Shown: positions 39,897 to 48,840, counted from the first letter of the stretch. The stretch is 64,000 bases of DNA from Vesta saturnalis (GCA_036346205.1 JARFJB010000108.1:105001-169000); one strand, 5' to 3'. Notes: a model not told the origin generated them from the letters alone. A program made the numbers and translations.

Positions 39897-40559
39897 TTAA
39901 TGTAGTCGTATCGTTATGACTTCCCCGTTAAAATTGACGAGATCTCCGTCTTGGTCTACTATTTTAAGTGTTATTGTCGAAATGGTAGATGTATTGATAG
40001 GTAGATAGATGACATGTTGAGGGGACTCTATTATTTTATACCACGCTGGTACACTGGGAAAGAACTGATGAATTATGTGTGATGTTTCACCATTCTTAAA
40101 ACTACCACTTGTTATATTGCACTCGATAATTAATGAGTTAATTTTGATAATGTTAATAGGATTATCAGAGGTATGCACTTTCTGAGCCTGGTAAACAGTT
40201 TTATTAAATCCCAACATAGGTCCTATCGAATTTTCCACATTGAAGTTAATGTCATGGGTTGCTTTCATAGTATTATTATTCGCTTGTAAATGCATAAATG
40301 CTCTCGATCCCTTCACTAACTCATTAATATATTTATTCACATCCGCGATTTCGTATGATCCTGGTGGTATTGTAATTTTATCGTTTCCAAACACGAGCTG
40401 TTTATTCTTTGAAGTAACATTCTGTATAGTATTGAAAGATTCAAAACTAGTCAACCCCATTACATATTCCGACTCATTCTCAAGAAAAATCGGTGGATTA
40501 AAGGTTGCTTGTAAGATACAATTTTTACCGGTAAATGTAAATGTGTAAATTACAATCAC
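39897..40559 (-). CDS. Polinton penton-type minor capsid protein (single jelly-roll)
   Basis: Intact frame of 220 codons starting MIVIYTFTFTGKNCILQATF. Features of the Polinton minor capsid family are FNPPIFLENESEYVMGLTSF near residues 20-40, ITIPPGSYEIADVNKYI near 85-102 and GPMLGFNK near 140. The length matches the family and there is no lesion. It would sit at the fivefold vertices. It lies 17 nt after the protease stop in the leftward cluster. That this gene and the protease are open while their neighbours are broken suggests a fairly young copy. Confidence 0.85.
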   Translation of the reverse strand: MIVIYTFTFTGKNCILQATFNPPIFLENESEYVMGLTSFESFNTIQNVTSKNKQLVFGNDKITIPPGSYEIADVNKYINELVKGSRAFMHLQANNNTMKATHDINFNVENSIGPMLGFNKTVYQAQKVHTSDNPINIIKINSLIIECNITSGSFKNGETSHIIHQFFPSVPAWYKIIESPQHVIYLPINTSTISTITLKIVDQDGDLVNFNGEVITIRLH

Positions 40560-40576
40560 GTAACGACTACCGAAAA

Positions 40577-40903
40577 TCAGTAGGAGCAGTCATATAAAAA
40601 GTGTAAGACTAAATGACCGCAGTTGTATGTATCAAAATCTTGAACCTTGGAAAAGTTATACTCAATTGTGTTTCTGCTACCATCACTTTTAAAATAGTGG
40701 AGTAATTCAAAGGGTGGTTTAATATGTCCTATGCTATCAAAATATGTAGTATGCCTGTTACGCTTAATGTAAGCTGTCCAGTGTGTACCCTTGTTATTTT
40801 GATCATCCAGATTCACAATACCACATTCATTCGCATGGATTCGTGTAGGTAAGTTATCTCGCATATATATCCCTCTAAAATAGGGAATCTGTAATTGCTC
40901 CAC
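40577..40903 (-). CDS. Adenain-like cysteine protease of the Polinton
   Basis: The core of a C5/Ulp1-fold protease. Catalytic His is in GTHWTAY, the acid in TTYFDSIGH, Gln in VQDFDTYN and Cys in NCGHLVLHF; all are present. It would mature the virion proteins. The first ATG is at 40903, but the same frame reads coherently farther upstream (LPLKRHALSNVELLKFVEQL, to about 40960) without an ATG, so the true start may be lost or the gene may have been reached differently. It stops 17 nt before the penton gene. It lies just after the KGLYIKPYK tail of the preceding gene, the usual Polinton order. Confidence 0.85.
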   Translation of the reverse strand: MEQLQIPYFRGIYMRDNLPTRIHANECGIVNLDDQNNKGTHWTAYIKRNRHTTYFDSIGHIKPPFELLHYFKSDGSRNTIEYNFSKVQDFDTYNCGHLVLHFLYDCSY

Positions 40904-40941
40904 AAATTTTAATAGTTCAACATTACTTAAAGCGTGACGCT

Positions 40942-41784
40942 TCAGTGGAAGTTTTTTGAATACGGTTGTAAATATATACCTAACCCTCGTTTATATGGCT
41001 TTATGTATAAACCTTTTCCTAATGAAGCTGCTTCCATTGCTTGGTTGTGTCGTTTGGTTTCTTCAAACGTTTTTGTCGCAGCTTTTGCGTCAGTTACCGC
41101 TTTTGCGACTGCCGCAGCACCGCCGCCTAGAGACCCTAAAGCTCCTAGTGCTGCAAAGAGGGAAATAAGATCCCCCACGTCTTGGTATTGCTAATATTCT
41201 GCTCTTGGGTGACATAATTTTTTTGTGTTTTAGAGCGCTCAAGGCTTGTTGTATTGTCGATTTTAAAGATGATCGAAGTTTACCACCAACACGACGTCGG
41301 GCTAGAAGGACTGCTTTGTTAAACGAAATTGCTCTGCGAGAATGCTTCCTTCGTCGTGATTTGTTCCCCATTCCCAATTTCTTTTGTCCTTTCCGTGATT
41401 TGCCACCCATTCCCATTGTCCGTTTTCCTTTCATTATACCAGCTATGGTTAATGCAGCTACCCTTTCTCCAAAGTTAGCGTCGGTAGAACGAAACCTATT
41501 CCAAGCTTTTTGTTGTAAAGTCTTATCTGCTATGTGTCGTTGTCCTAGATCGTTTGACTGGGAGTATGCAATATCGTGTTCTTTACACGCTTCGTCCAAT
41601 GCGTTAATACCTTTGTCGCCAGACCTAATCGTTTTTGTAAACGGGTACCTGGCCCACAATATCGATATCCGGGTATATGCAACTCCACGGGTAATTTATT
41701 TATTAAAGTATTAATTAATCCTGAACCTTTTTTTTCCTCTGACGCTGGGATGTATACTTCATACCACACTGACTGACACTTCAC
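40942..41784 (-). pseudogene. Minor capsid protein with phospholipase-A2-like domain, two frameshifts
   Basis: Three overlapping minus frames (41784-41640, 41640-41185, 41178-40942) make one protein. N-terminal: MKCQSVWYEVYIPASEEKKG, then HIPGYRYCGPGT (a calcium-loop-like YCGPG) and DKGINALDEACKEHDIAYS (the HD catalytic pair of parvovirus-VP1-type phospholipase A2 domains). The middle is very basic (KSRKGQKK, KSRRRKHSRR). C-terminal: an Ala/Gly-rich hydrophobic stretch (LFAALGALGSLGGGAAAVAK) and the tail KGLYIKPYKRGLGIYLQPY. Frameshifts lie near 41640 and near 41185. The role by analogy is membrane penetration or entry plus binding of DNA; this is inferred from the domains. Confidence 0.8.
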
Positions 41785-41853
41785 TACTAAACTACTTTCT
41801 GCACGTGGTGTGTATATATTGAAGCGTCATACAAGTCGTGGTTTAGTACCATA

Positions 41854-42548
41854 ATGGGTGACATCCGTTTCATTCCGCAAGATACAGAATTACCTATCAA
41901 AAATTATGACATTACTCCTAACAAGGAGCAGTACTCTAACGACCGCGGTTTACTAAAAGGGGGATGTAAACGAGGTATAATCGTCGGACCATCCGGCTAT
42001 GGAAAAACCAATGTTATGATTAGCTTACTAGAACATCCAAATGGCTTACGTTTTGAAAACGTCTATATATATAATGCAAATCTCTATACCAACCTAAATA
42101 CCAGTACTTGCGGGAGTTACTGGCACCCATAAAGGAAATTAGGTATTTCGAATACAGTGATAATAGTGATGTTATACCTCCTAGTGAGTCCCGTAAAAAT
42201 TCAATAATGATTTTTGATGATGTAGCATGTCATAAACAAAATGAAATTAGAGATCGTTTTTGTTTTGGCAGATATCGAAATAATGATTGTTTCTATCTGT
42301 GTCAAACGTATTCTTCAATTCCAAAACAGCTTATACGTGGCAATGCGAATTTACTTGTTCTTTTTCAACAAGATCACACTAATCTCAAGCATGTGTATGA
42401 TGATCACGTTAATGTTGATATGTCATTTGATAGATTTAAAGACTTGTGTTGCTGGCGTGATAAATTCGGATTTCTTATGATTGATAAAGAAAGCGATGTT
42501 AATAACTGTCGTTACCGTAAGAGATTTGACTGTTTCATTGCAGTATAA
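41854..42548 (+). pseudogene. Polinton A32-like genome-packaging ATPase, one frameshift
   Basis: Starts MGDIRFIPQDTELPI. Walker A is VGPSGYGKTNV (about residues 47-57), Walker B is NSIMIFDDVACH, and the sensor-like segment is YLCQTYSSIPKQLIRGNANL. This is the FtsK/HerA-type ATPase that pumps element DNA into capsids. The first part (41854 to about 42085) and the second part (42108-42548, readable from about 42086) are in different frames; the shift lies near GCAAATCTCTATACC. The total of about 231 codons fits the family. It is divergent from the capsid cluster, with about 70 bp between the two starts serving both. Confidence 0.88.
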
Positions 42549-42581
42549 ATAATCTACTAGGACTGTCAACGTACAGTCGTA

Positions 42582-43620
42582 ATGGAGGAGCGCTTAGTAC
42601 AAGACATTTTGCGTGCTCGCAAGAGTGTGCAACAGAAATATGCTAGTTTGAAAGAAGATACTGCACTTACAGAACGTGCAATAGAGGCACACTTTAAACC
42701 TATCACACAATCATTAAAACAATTAATTACTAAAAATGATGGTTCTCTCATCAAAGCTGAACCCCTTACGCTAGAAGTCGGAAAAAAGGAGTCCATTGCA
42801 TATGAAAATGAAGTATTTTTACGTTATACACCGAAAACCTCTAGAATACGTAAGGAGACCCGTACAATTGTTCCTGACACCATTCCCACACCTCTACAAG
42901 AATCTGTAATTGCTGATGTCACACATGACGACGAGGTGGAAATTCCTACTTTACAACAATTGAAATCGGAACTACTAGCTGCTGGATCTCAACCCGCCTT
43001 TGAAGAGTATCTTAATCAATACCAAGGACTAGCGAAATACTACGTCGAAGGTATGTTTAGAGATACCGAAGATGAATATGACTTTAACGTACGGTGTGCA
43101 TTTTATTCCTGAAGAAGAGAAATTTTTTATGGGCGATGCTGAACTAGATTTTGTTGGAGAAAATTTGCGAATCGATCTTCCCGATGGATCATCCCTAGAC
43201 TATGAGGGAACACCGGGATTATATGAACTACTTTTTAAAAAAGTTCCTACGGGATACAAAAAGAGGGATCTACAGCACTACAATGACATTTTGCGTCGTA
43301 CGCATGCTGCCCGACGTAATTATAACCCTGATGATCAAATCCGAGGAACTAATAGTAAGAAGTACCTTGAAATCATTAAACCATTACTTCAACCTAGAAA
43401 ACGTTCTGCCACATCATCTATTGCACCTCCAGCCACCAGATCTCGAACAACTTCTATATCCAAAAGAGGTGGTGGACTGCAGCTATTGCGATACAATAAT
43501 AAACCTATTGAGTTTGTACCGTGGAATAATCCGAATAAGTTAGTCGATTGGTTAAGGGAATTATTAGGATCTATGTCAGCAGGAAATACTAGCAATCACA
43601 ACGAAATAATATATATATAA
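42582..43620 (+). pseudogene. Conserved Polinton protein of unknown function, one frameshift
   Basis: Part 1 (42582-about 43085) begins MEERLVQDILRARKSVQQKY and is helical. Part 2 (about 43072-43620) contains TYGVHFIPEEEKFFMGD, YEGTPGLYELLFKKVP, NSKKYLEIIKPLLQP and FVPWNNPNKLVDWLRELL. The frame changes near 43072-43090. This two-part protein with GTPGLYELLFKK is a regular companion of the ATPase and integrase in invertebrate Polintons; I know no established role. The C-terminus ends abruptly in a short TA run (43608-43619) right after NEI, so the usual tail is missing. Confidence 0.75.
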
Positions 43621-43783
43621 TTGACAAACTACGTAACGCAAAAGTAATAAAGTAACAGATCTTGTTATAAACCTACCACTATAGTCATTTCCTTTCATTG
43701 TTACGACGACTATCACTAAAGATAGTACTATATGTCCACCAGTGATGCCAATAGATTAATTTGGCGGACATCTTCATCATCAA

Positions 43784-44134
43784 ATGACAGTGGATAAATT
43801 TCGGAAACATATTCTTCATCATAGCGATCTGTCTTATGAAACTTTCATTTCATTTTCTGGAATCGCCGCAAAGAAGACAATTAGTCTATCTACCGGCGTA
43901 GGTGATCAATATACCTATCCCTGTAACGACGGCACTATAGTACATTGCAGGTGGAGTCATCCAAATCTTGAGCTTAACATAGATGGTACAAAATTTGAGC
44001 TGGCAAAGGGTGTAATTGGTCAACCTCTTAAGAGGAACGATGTAGTTCGTGTAACCATGCCGAAGTTTGTAAAGCTTTCAACTGCAACGATATTCAACGT
44101 AGACTTCGTAGTAAAATCCAAAGCACAAAAATGA
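43784..44134 (+). CDS. Unrecognised Polinton ORF, 116 aa
   Basis: Intact frame beginning MTVDKFRKHILHHSDLSYET and ending VVKSKAQK. It is rich in alternating hydrophobic and polar residues, as in a beta-rich fold. Its stop overlaps the integrase ATG by four bases (ATGA), so the two are probably expressed together. I do not recognise it as one of the core Polinton proteins. A host-interaction or DNA-binding role is possible but unsupported. Confidence 0.55.
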   Translation: MTVDKFRKHILHHSDLSYETFISFSGIAAKKTISLSTGVGDQYTYPCNDGTIVHCRWSHPNLELNIDGTKFELAKGVIGQPLKRNDVVRVTMPKFVKLSTATIFNVDFVVKSKAQK

Positions 44135-44936
44135 GTAAAGCCGATGTTGTTGAAGAACTGCACAAACCTGCAAGAAGAAATTTTCCGCGGCGTTGTGTTG
44201 TACTAAAAGGTTTAAATGATCTATTTCAAGCTGATTTAGTGGAAAGGATACCATATGCTCGGATGAATAAAGGATTTCGATACATTTTAGTAATAATAAA
44301 TGTATTCTCTAAATATGTCTGGGCTTTCCCCATCAAACGCAAGAATGGTAAACTGGTCGCGGATGTAATGTCTGGTTTGAAAGGGACACCTACACATATA
44401 CAAACTGATATGGGAACTGAGTTCTATAATGCTGAATTAAAAAAGTAATGAAAAAATTTAATATCAACCATTACAGTAGTTATTCCACCTTGAAAGGTAG
44501 CATAGTCGAACGTGTAAATCGCACCCTTAAAGCAATAATGTGGAAAACCTTCAGCATGCAAGGATCCTATAAGTGGTTATCAATATTGCCGCACATTGTC
44601 GCCAAGTATAATTCAAGAAAGCATAGAACAACTGGATACAAACTGGTAGATGTATCGGAAAAAAATAGTGCATCTATTTCAAAACATTTAAAATTTCAAA
44701 AAATTCTTGCCCGTAAAACACCTAAATTTAAAGTGGGGGAACATGTACGCATTAGCAAACATAGAAGCATATTCTCTAAGGGGTACACACCTAATTGGAG
44801 TTACGAAGTCTTTCGAATATCAACAGTTAAACGTTCAAGCCCACTCACCTACACATTACGTGATAGTCGAGATAAAGAGATTCAAGGTCGGTTCTATGAG
44901 CCCGAACTACAAAGTGTAGTCCAGACATTCACCTAG
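44131..44936 (+). pseudogene. Polinton retroviral-type integrase, one frameshift
   Basis: Part 1 (44131-44448) starts MSKADVVEELHKPARRNFPR. It has the first catalytic Asp in FQADLVE, the segment ILVIINVFSKYVWAFPIK and the second Asp in IQTDMGTEF. Part 2 (44448-44936) has the Glu in GSIVERVNRTLK, then HRTTGY and a C-terminal SH3/chromo-like region (FKVGEHVRISKHR). A one-base loss in the A6 run at 44440-44445 separates the two. The D,D,E triad is otherwise complete. It would insert the element into host DNA. An AATAAA at 44940-44945 follows the stop directly as a probable poly(A) signal. Confidence 0.9.
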
Positions 44937-45227
44937 TTGAATAAAGCTCTCGTTAAGTGGTTGGGTTTTGATACTTCTCACAACTCCTGGATTTCTACCA
45001 AGGACATTGTGTAATACGCTAATTAACCTTAATTATATATACTTTAATATTAATATCCAATAAACAGATCTTTTTTTTACTTTTTTTATTAATACTATCC
45101 TATACATATATATCACTACATACTACTAACGCGTCTGACAAACACACACTCACGATGCTGTTTTTCGAGGATTGATGAAATTATATTACCACAGTCATCC
45201 ATTCTTTTTTTAAATCGTGCAGAATCT

Positions 45228-45563
45228 CTAGCTATTTGTTCCCATTCTCCTTTTCGCGCATGCCTGTGCGCCAACTCCCATACTACTATGTAGTGAACTA
45301 CGTTTTGGACTCATTAATGCACCTTCTTCACTGGGTGAGTCGTCATCTGCTGGCTCAAAATTCGGTAAATATCTTTCTATTTCGTGTATAAATTGCTCCA
45401 ATGATATTTCTTTAAGGTCTTCTATTAATCGCTTTATACAACAAATACACTCTATATCATCTACATGCGATGTTAAGTATTTTTCACAAAGGCGTATTCC
45501 TCCCCCATACTTATTAACTAGATTATTTAAATAGTCATCACTAAATCTACCCATTCCATACAC
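45228..45563 (-). CDS. Unrecognised Polinton ORF, 111 aa
   Basis: Begins MYGMGRFSDDYLNNLVNKYG and is acidic near the C-terminus (EPADDDSPSEEGA). Contains CEKYLTSHVDDIECICCIKR. It overlaps in another frame the end of a 53-codon ORF (45688-45527) that itself overlaps the stop of the 255-aa gene. The short ORF contains CVSAVQRLICQLQSLEFD, reminiscent of CICCIKRLIEDL here. The two short frames may be halves of one frameshifted gene. Confidence 0.4.
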   Translation of the reverse strand: MYGMGRFSDDYLNNLVNKYGGGIRLCEKYLTSHVDDIECICCIKRLIEDLKEISLEQFIHEIERYLPNFEPADDDSPSEEGALMSPKRSSLHSSMGVGAQACAKRRMGTNS

Positions 45564-45688
45564 TTTTCATGATCAGCATCGAATTCTAATGATTGTAACT
45601 GGCATATTAGTCTTTGGACTGCACTAACACAATCTACAGCTTTAGGCCACGACTCCGCACTATAACACATCCACATATTGACTAACAT
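45527..45688 (-). CDS. Short ORF, 53 aa, overlapping its neighbours
   Basis: ATG at 45688 overlaps the TAG of the upstream 255-aa gene, and the frame runs to a TAA at 45529-45527. The product is MLVNMWMCYSAESWPKAVDC...VMTI. It is possibly the N-terminal part of the adjacent 45563-45228 frame after a one-base indel near 45560. No family recognised. Confidence 0.35.
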   Translation of the reverse strand: MLVNMWMCYSAESWPKAVDCVSAVQRLICQLQSLEFDADHEKCMEWVDLVMTI

Positions 45689-46449
45689 CTAATACTATCC
45701 CTATTGACTACAAGCGCGTTATCCCCCCTTTCAGTTATAGGTTTGGCAAGATCCATATCCATATATAGTTTCTCCTTGGCAAATTCTTCCATTTCCAGAA
45801 GGCAGGCTATGTTGACCTCAAATACATCATGCAATGGACCTATAACTTGGTGAATGTTACATTCAGGAATTGCCGCTGCCGACTTTATTAGGTTTTTATA
45901 AAACACTGGAAAGTTCACAGTATCTGCCAACTCCAATCGGTAATTTATTATCTTCAAAAGCTTCCATAACTGTTCTATAGACTCCCATCCTAAATAGACA
46001 TCAATTTCTTCACTATCACAGAGGCGTATAATTTTTTTCTTGTTAATATTTTCGTACGAGACAGTCTTCGATCCCAGTTTGGTAGGTAGCCATGTTCCTT
46101 CAGGACTGTAGAAATAATTAGTAATCACCCCTTGATTATCCATAAGTATGCGCCATTCCTGCTTGTCAAACACCACTCCACTACTCTTCGATCCACCGAG
46201 TTTTACGACTGGCTCAAATCCAAATTTGGGTGATAGACCGACACTAACAAACTTTTTTTTACTTTTATTTAAGAAATAATGCACATTATTAAGCAAAATA
46301 TCGCAATATTTACTTGAATTTATAGCACCGATAATCTTCGCCTTTTCTATGGCATGACGTACGATGTTATCCATTATATACGATACTGGCTTTACATACA
46401 TTCCCCCTCTTTTATATATGACACTCTCCCCACTATGCGTACTCCTCAA
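45682..46449 (-). CDS. Polinton protein of unknown function, up to 255 aa
   Basis: Intact frame. The listed start is MRSTHSGESVIYKRGG; an internal start, MDNIVRHAIEKAKIIG (46374), is also possible. The middle has a beta-rich block (GVVFDKQEWRILMDNQGVI, then NYFYSPEG). The C-terminal half has VYLGWESIEQLWKLLKIINY and is helical. The VxFDxxEWxxL...YLGxESIxxLWxL pattern gives me an impression of a conserved Polinton-borne family, but I cannot name a function. It faces the 46732 gene across a 280-bp divergent promoter. Confidence 0.6.
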   Translation of the reverse strand: MRSTHSGESVIYKRGGMYVKPVSYIMDNIVRHAIEKAKIIGAINSSKYCDILLNNVHYFLNKSKKKFVSVGLSPKFGFEPVVKLGGSKSSGVVFDKQEWRILMDNQGVITNYFYSPEGTWLPTKLGSKTVSYENINKKKIIRLCDSEEIDVYLGWESIEQLWKLLKIINYRLELADTVNFPVFYKNLIKSAAAIPECNIHQVIGPLHDVFEVNIACLLEMEEFAKEKLYMDMDLAKPITERGDNALVVNRDSIRC

Positions 46450-46731
46450 GGCTACTTACGTGACCTTCACGATTATACCACACATTGCTTTAGCGGTCTT
46501 GTCGGTTACACCTTTTCAAGGTTTTCTTTTCGTTCAAAGCGGTTACACATTTTGTTTTTCCAACCTTGTATTCACCACTACTTCAAGGATCCTAGGCATA
46601 CTTATTTCCAAGGTTGTTGTTCCACTTTGCCACAACAAGGTCACTACACAAGGTTACATACCTCCACTCAGTATTATTCGTATACTTAAAGGGAGGGGTT
46701 TTTACATATACCATAGTTACCGATCTTCACT
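46450..46731. promoter_or_regulatory. Divergent promoter region with clustered CAAGG motifs
   Basis: Between two outward-facing starts (46449 minus, 46732 plus), CAAGG or its complement occurs at 46517, 46564 (complement), 46584, 46609, 46636 and 46649: six in about 140 bp, several as CAAGGTT or CAAGGTC. This could be a binding-site array for one regulator of both genes. The same pentamer is enriched at 29880-30240, outside the left inverted repeat. Confidence 0.45.
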
Positions 46732-47091
46732 ATGTCAGTTACTCCAGTACAAGACGATTGGAAGACTCCTGAAGTGTACCAACCACAAACCGTATTTCAA
46801 GTTAGTGCGCGACGGACATGTCAATTAATTCCGAACTGGGTAAATTTTGAAAAGAAAGGAATACTTCCGGCTTCCATAACTAAAGTGCTACGAAATAATT
46901 ATGAACTGGTTCAGTGGAATTCAGCGTGGTATGCCGAATTGAGCGAGGTAATACGCGAGCACTTTTCGGCAAGCCGTGTAACAGCATATGCCCACATTGT
47001 ATCAATATATGTTCGCTACCATATGGAGGACTACATGCATTTGTGTCATTACTGTTTCGCCCGATTGAAACCAGTATTACCGCGTAATTGA
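46732..47091 (+). CDS. Unrecognised Polinton right-end ORF, 119 aa
   Basis: Intact frame beginning MSVTPVQDDWKTPEVYQPQT. The C-terminal half is helical and rich in His/Tyr/Cys (SIYVRYHMEDYMHLCHYCFA). No family recognised. It is followed 13 bp later by a 47-codon ORF with Cys pairs. Confidence 0.5.
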   Translation: MSVTPVQDDWKTPEVYQPQTVFQVSARRTCQLIPNWVNFEKKGILPASITKVLRNNYELVQWNSAWYAELSEVIREHFSASRVTAYAHIVSIYVRYHMEDYMHLCHYCFARLKPVLPRN

Positions 47092-47104
47092 CCATCATAT
47101 GCAC

Positions 47105-47248
47105 ATGGAACGATGGACTGCGCGATACCACCTGTCGCACGAATATTATTGGTGCTCGTCGTGTAGGGCACCTCTCACACAGTTATATGATGAGTACGAT
47201 CATGACTCATGTATTCTGTGTGATGAGGTGTGCTACATAGACGAGTAA
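47105..47248 (+). CDS. Small Cys-pair ORF, 47 aa (zinc-ribbon-like)
   Basis: ATG 47105 to TAA 47246-47248. The product has WCSSC and, 16 residues later, CILCDEVC, which suggests zinc binding, and an acidic tail. It follows the 119-aa ORF by 13 bp and lies about 80 bp before the right inverted repeat. Too short to be certain. Confidence 0.4.
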   Translation: MERWTARYHLSHEYYWCSSCRAPLTQLYDEYDHDSCILCDEVCYIDE

Positions 47249-47329
47249 TCTTTTTCTACTGCATCTATTTTATCTATTGTATGTATTGTACATATTGTAC
47301 ATATTGTATATATGTTGTATATATTGTAT

Positions 47330-47448
47330 ATATACATATAAATTATTTCCTGTCAGTATCATATTGTTTTCGCTGATGTTAACAAGTGTGACCTAAACTT
47401 TTATTATCCTCAGTATTACAACTGTTTCGATAAACGATTACTAACGTA
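47330..47448. repeat. Right Polinton inverted repeat
   Basis: The reverse complement reads TACGTTAGTAATCGTTTATC, then GTTGTAATACTGAGGATAAT and AAAGTTTAGGTCACAC. It matches 30382-30450 and, through ACAGGAAATAATT, to about 30500. Just inside it (47270-47340) is a run of TATTGTACA-type short repeats. Confidence 0.85.
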
Positions 47449-47464
47449 TCGAACATGGTCTGGA

Positions 47465-47612
47465 GTTCACTCACCCTCATCGCTTGCTGCAGCAGGATTC
47501 ATTTCCACATCTTCAGACGATACGGTTGAATGTTTCATGTATGGGGTTAGAATAAACCGATGGCAGCCAGATGTCAATCCGTTACAGGAACATCCACAAT
47601 GGGCACCACACT
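47465..47612 (-). other. Short coding-like minus frame beside the CT tract, unrecognised
   Basis: From the edge of the pyrimidine tract leftward, the minus strand reads GAHCGCSCNGLTSGCHRF, then SEDVEMNPAAASDEGE and a stop near 47467. A Cys-rich start and an acidic end look like the C-terminus of a real protein, perhaps of an element lost to the tract expansion. No family recognised. Confidence 0.25.
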
Positions 47613-48840
47613 CTCCCTCTCCCTCTCCCTCTACCTCTCCTTCTCCCTCTCCCTCTCCTCTCCCTCTCTCTTCCTCTCTTTTCCTCTCTCTTTTTTCTCC
47701 TCTTTTTTTTCTTTTTTTTTTTTCTTTTTTCTTCTTCTTCTTCTCCCTCTTTTCTTTTCTTCTTCTTCTCCCTCTTCCTTCTCCCTCTTTTCCCTCTCCT
47801 CTTCTCTTCTCCTCTCTCCTCTCCTCTCCCTCTCCCTTTCTCCCTCTCCTCTTCTTCTCCTCTCCCTCTCCTCTTCTTCCTTCTCCCTCTCCTCTCCTCT
47901 TCTTCTCCCTCTCTCTCCTCTCCTCTCCCTCTTTCTTCTCCCTCTTCTTTTCTTCTCCTCTTCTTCTTCTCCCTTTTTCTTCTCCCTCTCCTCCCTCTTC
48001 CCTCTCTCTCCTCTCCTCTCCTCTTCTTCCTCTTCTCCCTCTTCTCTCTTCTCCCTCTCCTCTCCTTCTTCCTCTTCTCCCTTCTCCCTTCTTCCTCTCT
48101 CCCTCTCCCTCTCCTCTCTCTCCCTCTCCCTCCCTCTCCTCTCCCTTCTTCTCCCTCTTCCCTTTCTTCTCTCCCTCTCCTCTCCCTTCTTTCCCTCTTC
48201 TCTCCTCTCCTCTTCTCCCTCTCCCTCTCCTCTCCTCTCTCTCCTCTCCTCTTCCTCTCCTCTTCTCCCTCTCCTCTCTCTCCCTCTCCCTCTTCCCTCT
48301 CCTCTCCCTCTCCCTCTCCCTCTCCTCTTTCTCTCTCCCTCTCTCTCTCTCCCTCTCCTCTTCTCCCTCTCCTCTCCTCTTTCTTCTCCTCTCCTCTCTC
48401 TCCTCTCCCTCTTCTTCTCTCCTCTCCTCTCCCTCTCCCTCTCCTCTCCTCTCCTCTTCCCTCTCCTCCCTCTTCCCTCCCTCTCCCTCTCTCCTCTCCC
48501 TCTCTCCCTCTCCTCTCTCCCTCTTTCCCTCTCTCTCCCTCTCTCCCTCTCCCTCTCCCTCTTCTCTCCCTCTCCCTCTCTTCTCCTCTCCCTCTCCCTC
48601 TCCTCTCCTCTCTCCTCTTCCTCTCCCTCCCTCTTCCCTCTCCCTCTCCCTCTCCCTCTCCCTCTCCTTCCTCTCCTCTCCCTCCTTCTCTCTTCTCCTC
48701 TTCCCTCTCCCTCTTTCCCTCTCCCTCTCCCTCTTTTCTCTTCTCCCTCTCTTTCTCTTCTCCCTCTCCTCTTTCTCCTTTCTCTCCTCTCCTCTCTCCC
48801 TTTCTTCTTCTTCTCCTTTCTCCCTCTCCTCTTCTCTGCC
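47605..48840. repeat. (CCCTCT)n polypyrimidine tract, ~1.2 kb
   Basis: Nearly pure C/T on the plus strand for over 1.2 kb with CCCTCT, CTCCTCT and TTCTTC units. Homopurine-homopyrimidine DNA of this length can form triplex (H-DNA) and often stalls replication. All three plus frames stay open for over 400 codons of Ser/Leu/Pro/Phe purely because stop codons need purines. Confidence 0.97.

Larger units (their letters stand above)
30382..47448. mobile_element. Polinton/Maverick element, ~17 kb
   Basis: Three things define it. (1) Inverted repeats: 30382-30500 (and the duplicate 30587-30700) against 47330-47448. (2) The Polinton hallmark genes: protein-primed DNA polymerase B, retroviral integrase, adenain-type protease, packaging ATPase, major capsid and penton. 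(3) A length of about 17 kb, typical for the family. Strand layout: polymerase rightward, virion cluster leftward, ATPase to integrase rightward, right-end genes divergent. The 31-33.7 kb part is non-coding and packed with tandem repeats and microsatellites that probably arose after insertion. Exact termini and the expected 6-bp target duplication were not resolved because the left end is duplicated. Confidence 0.9.
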
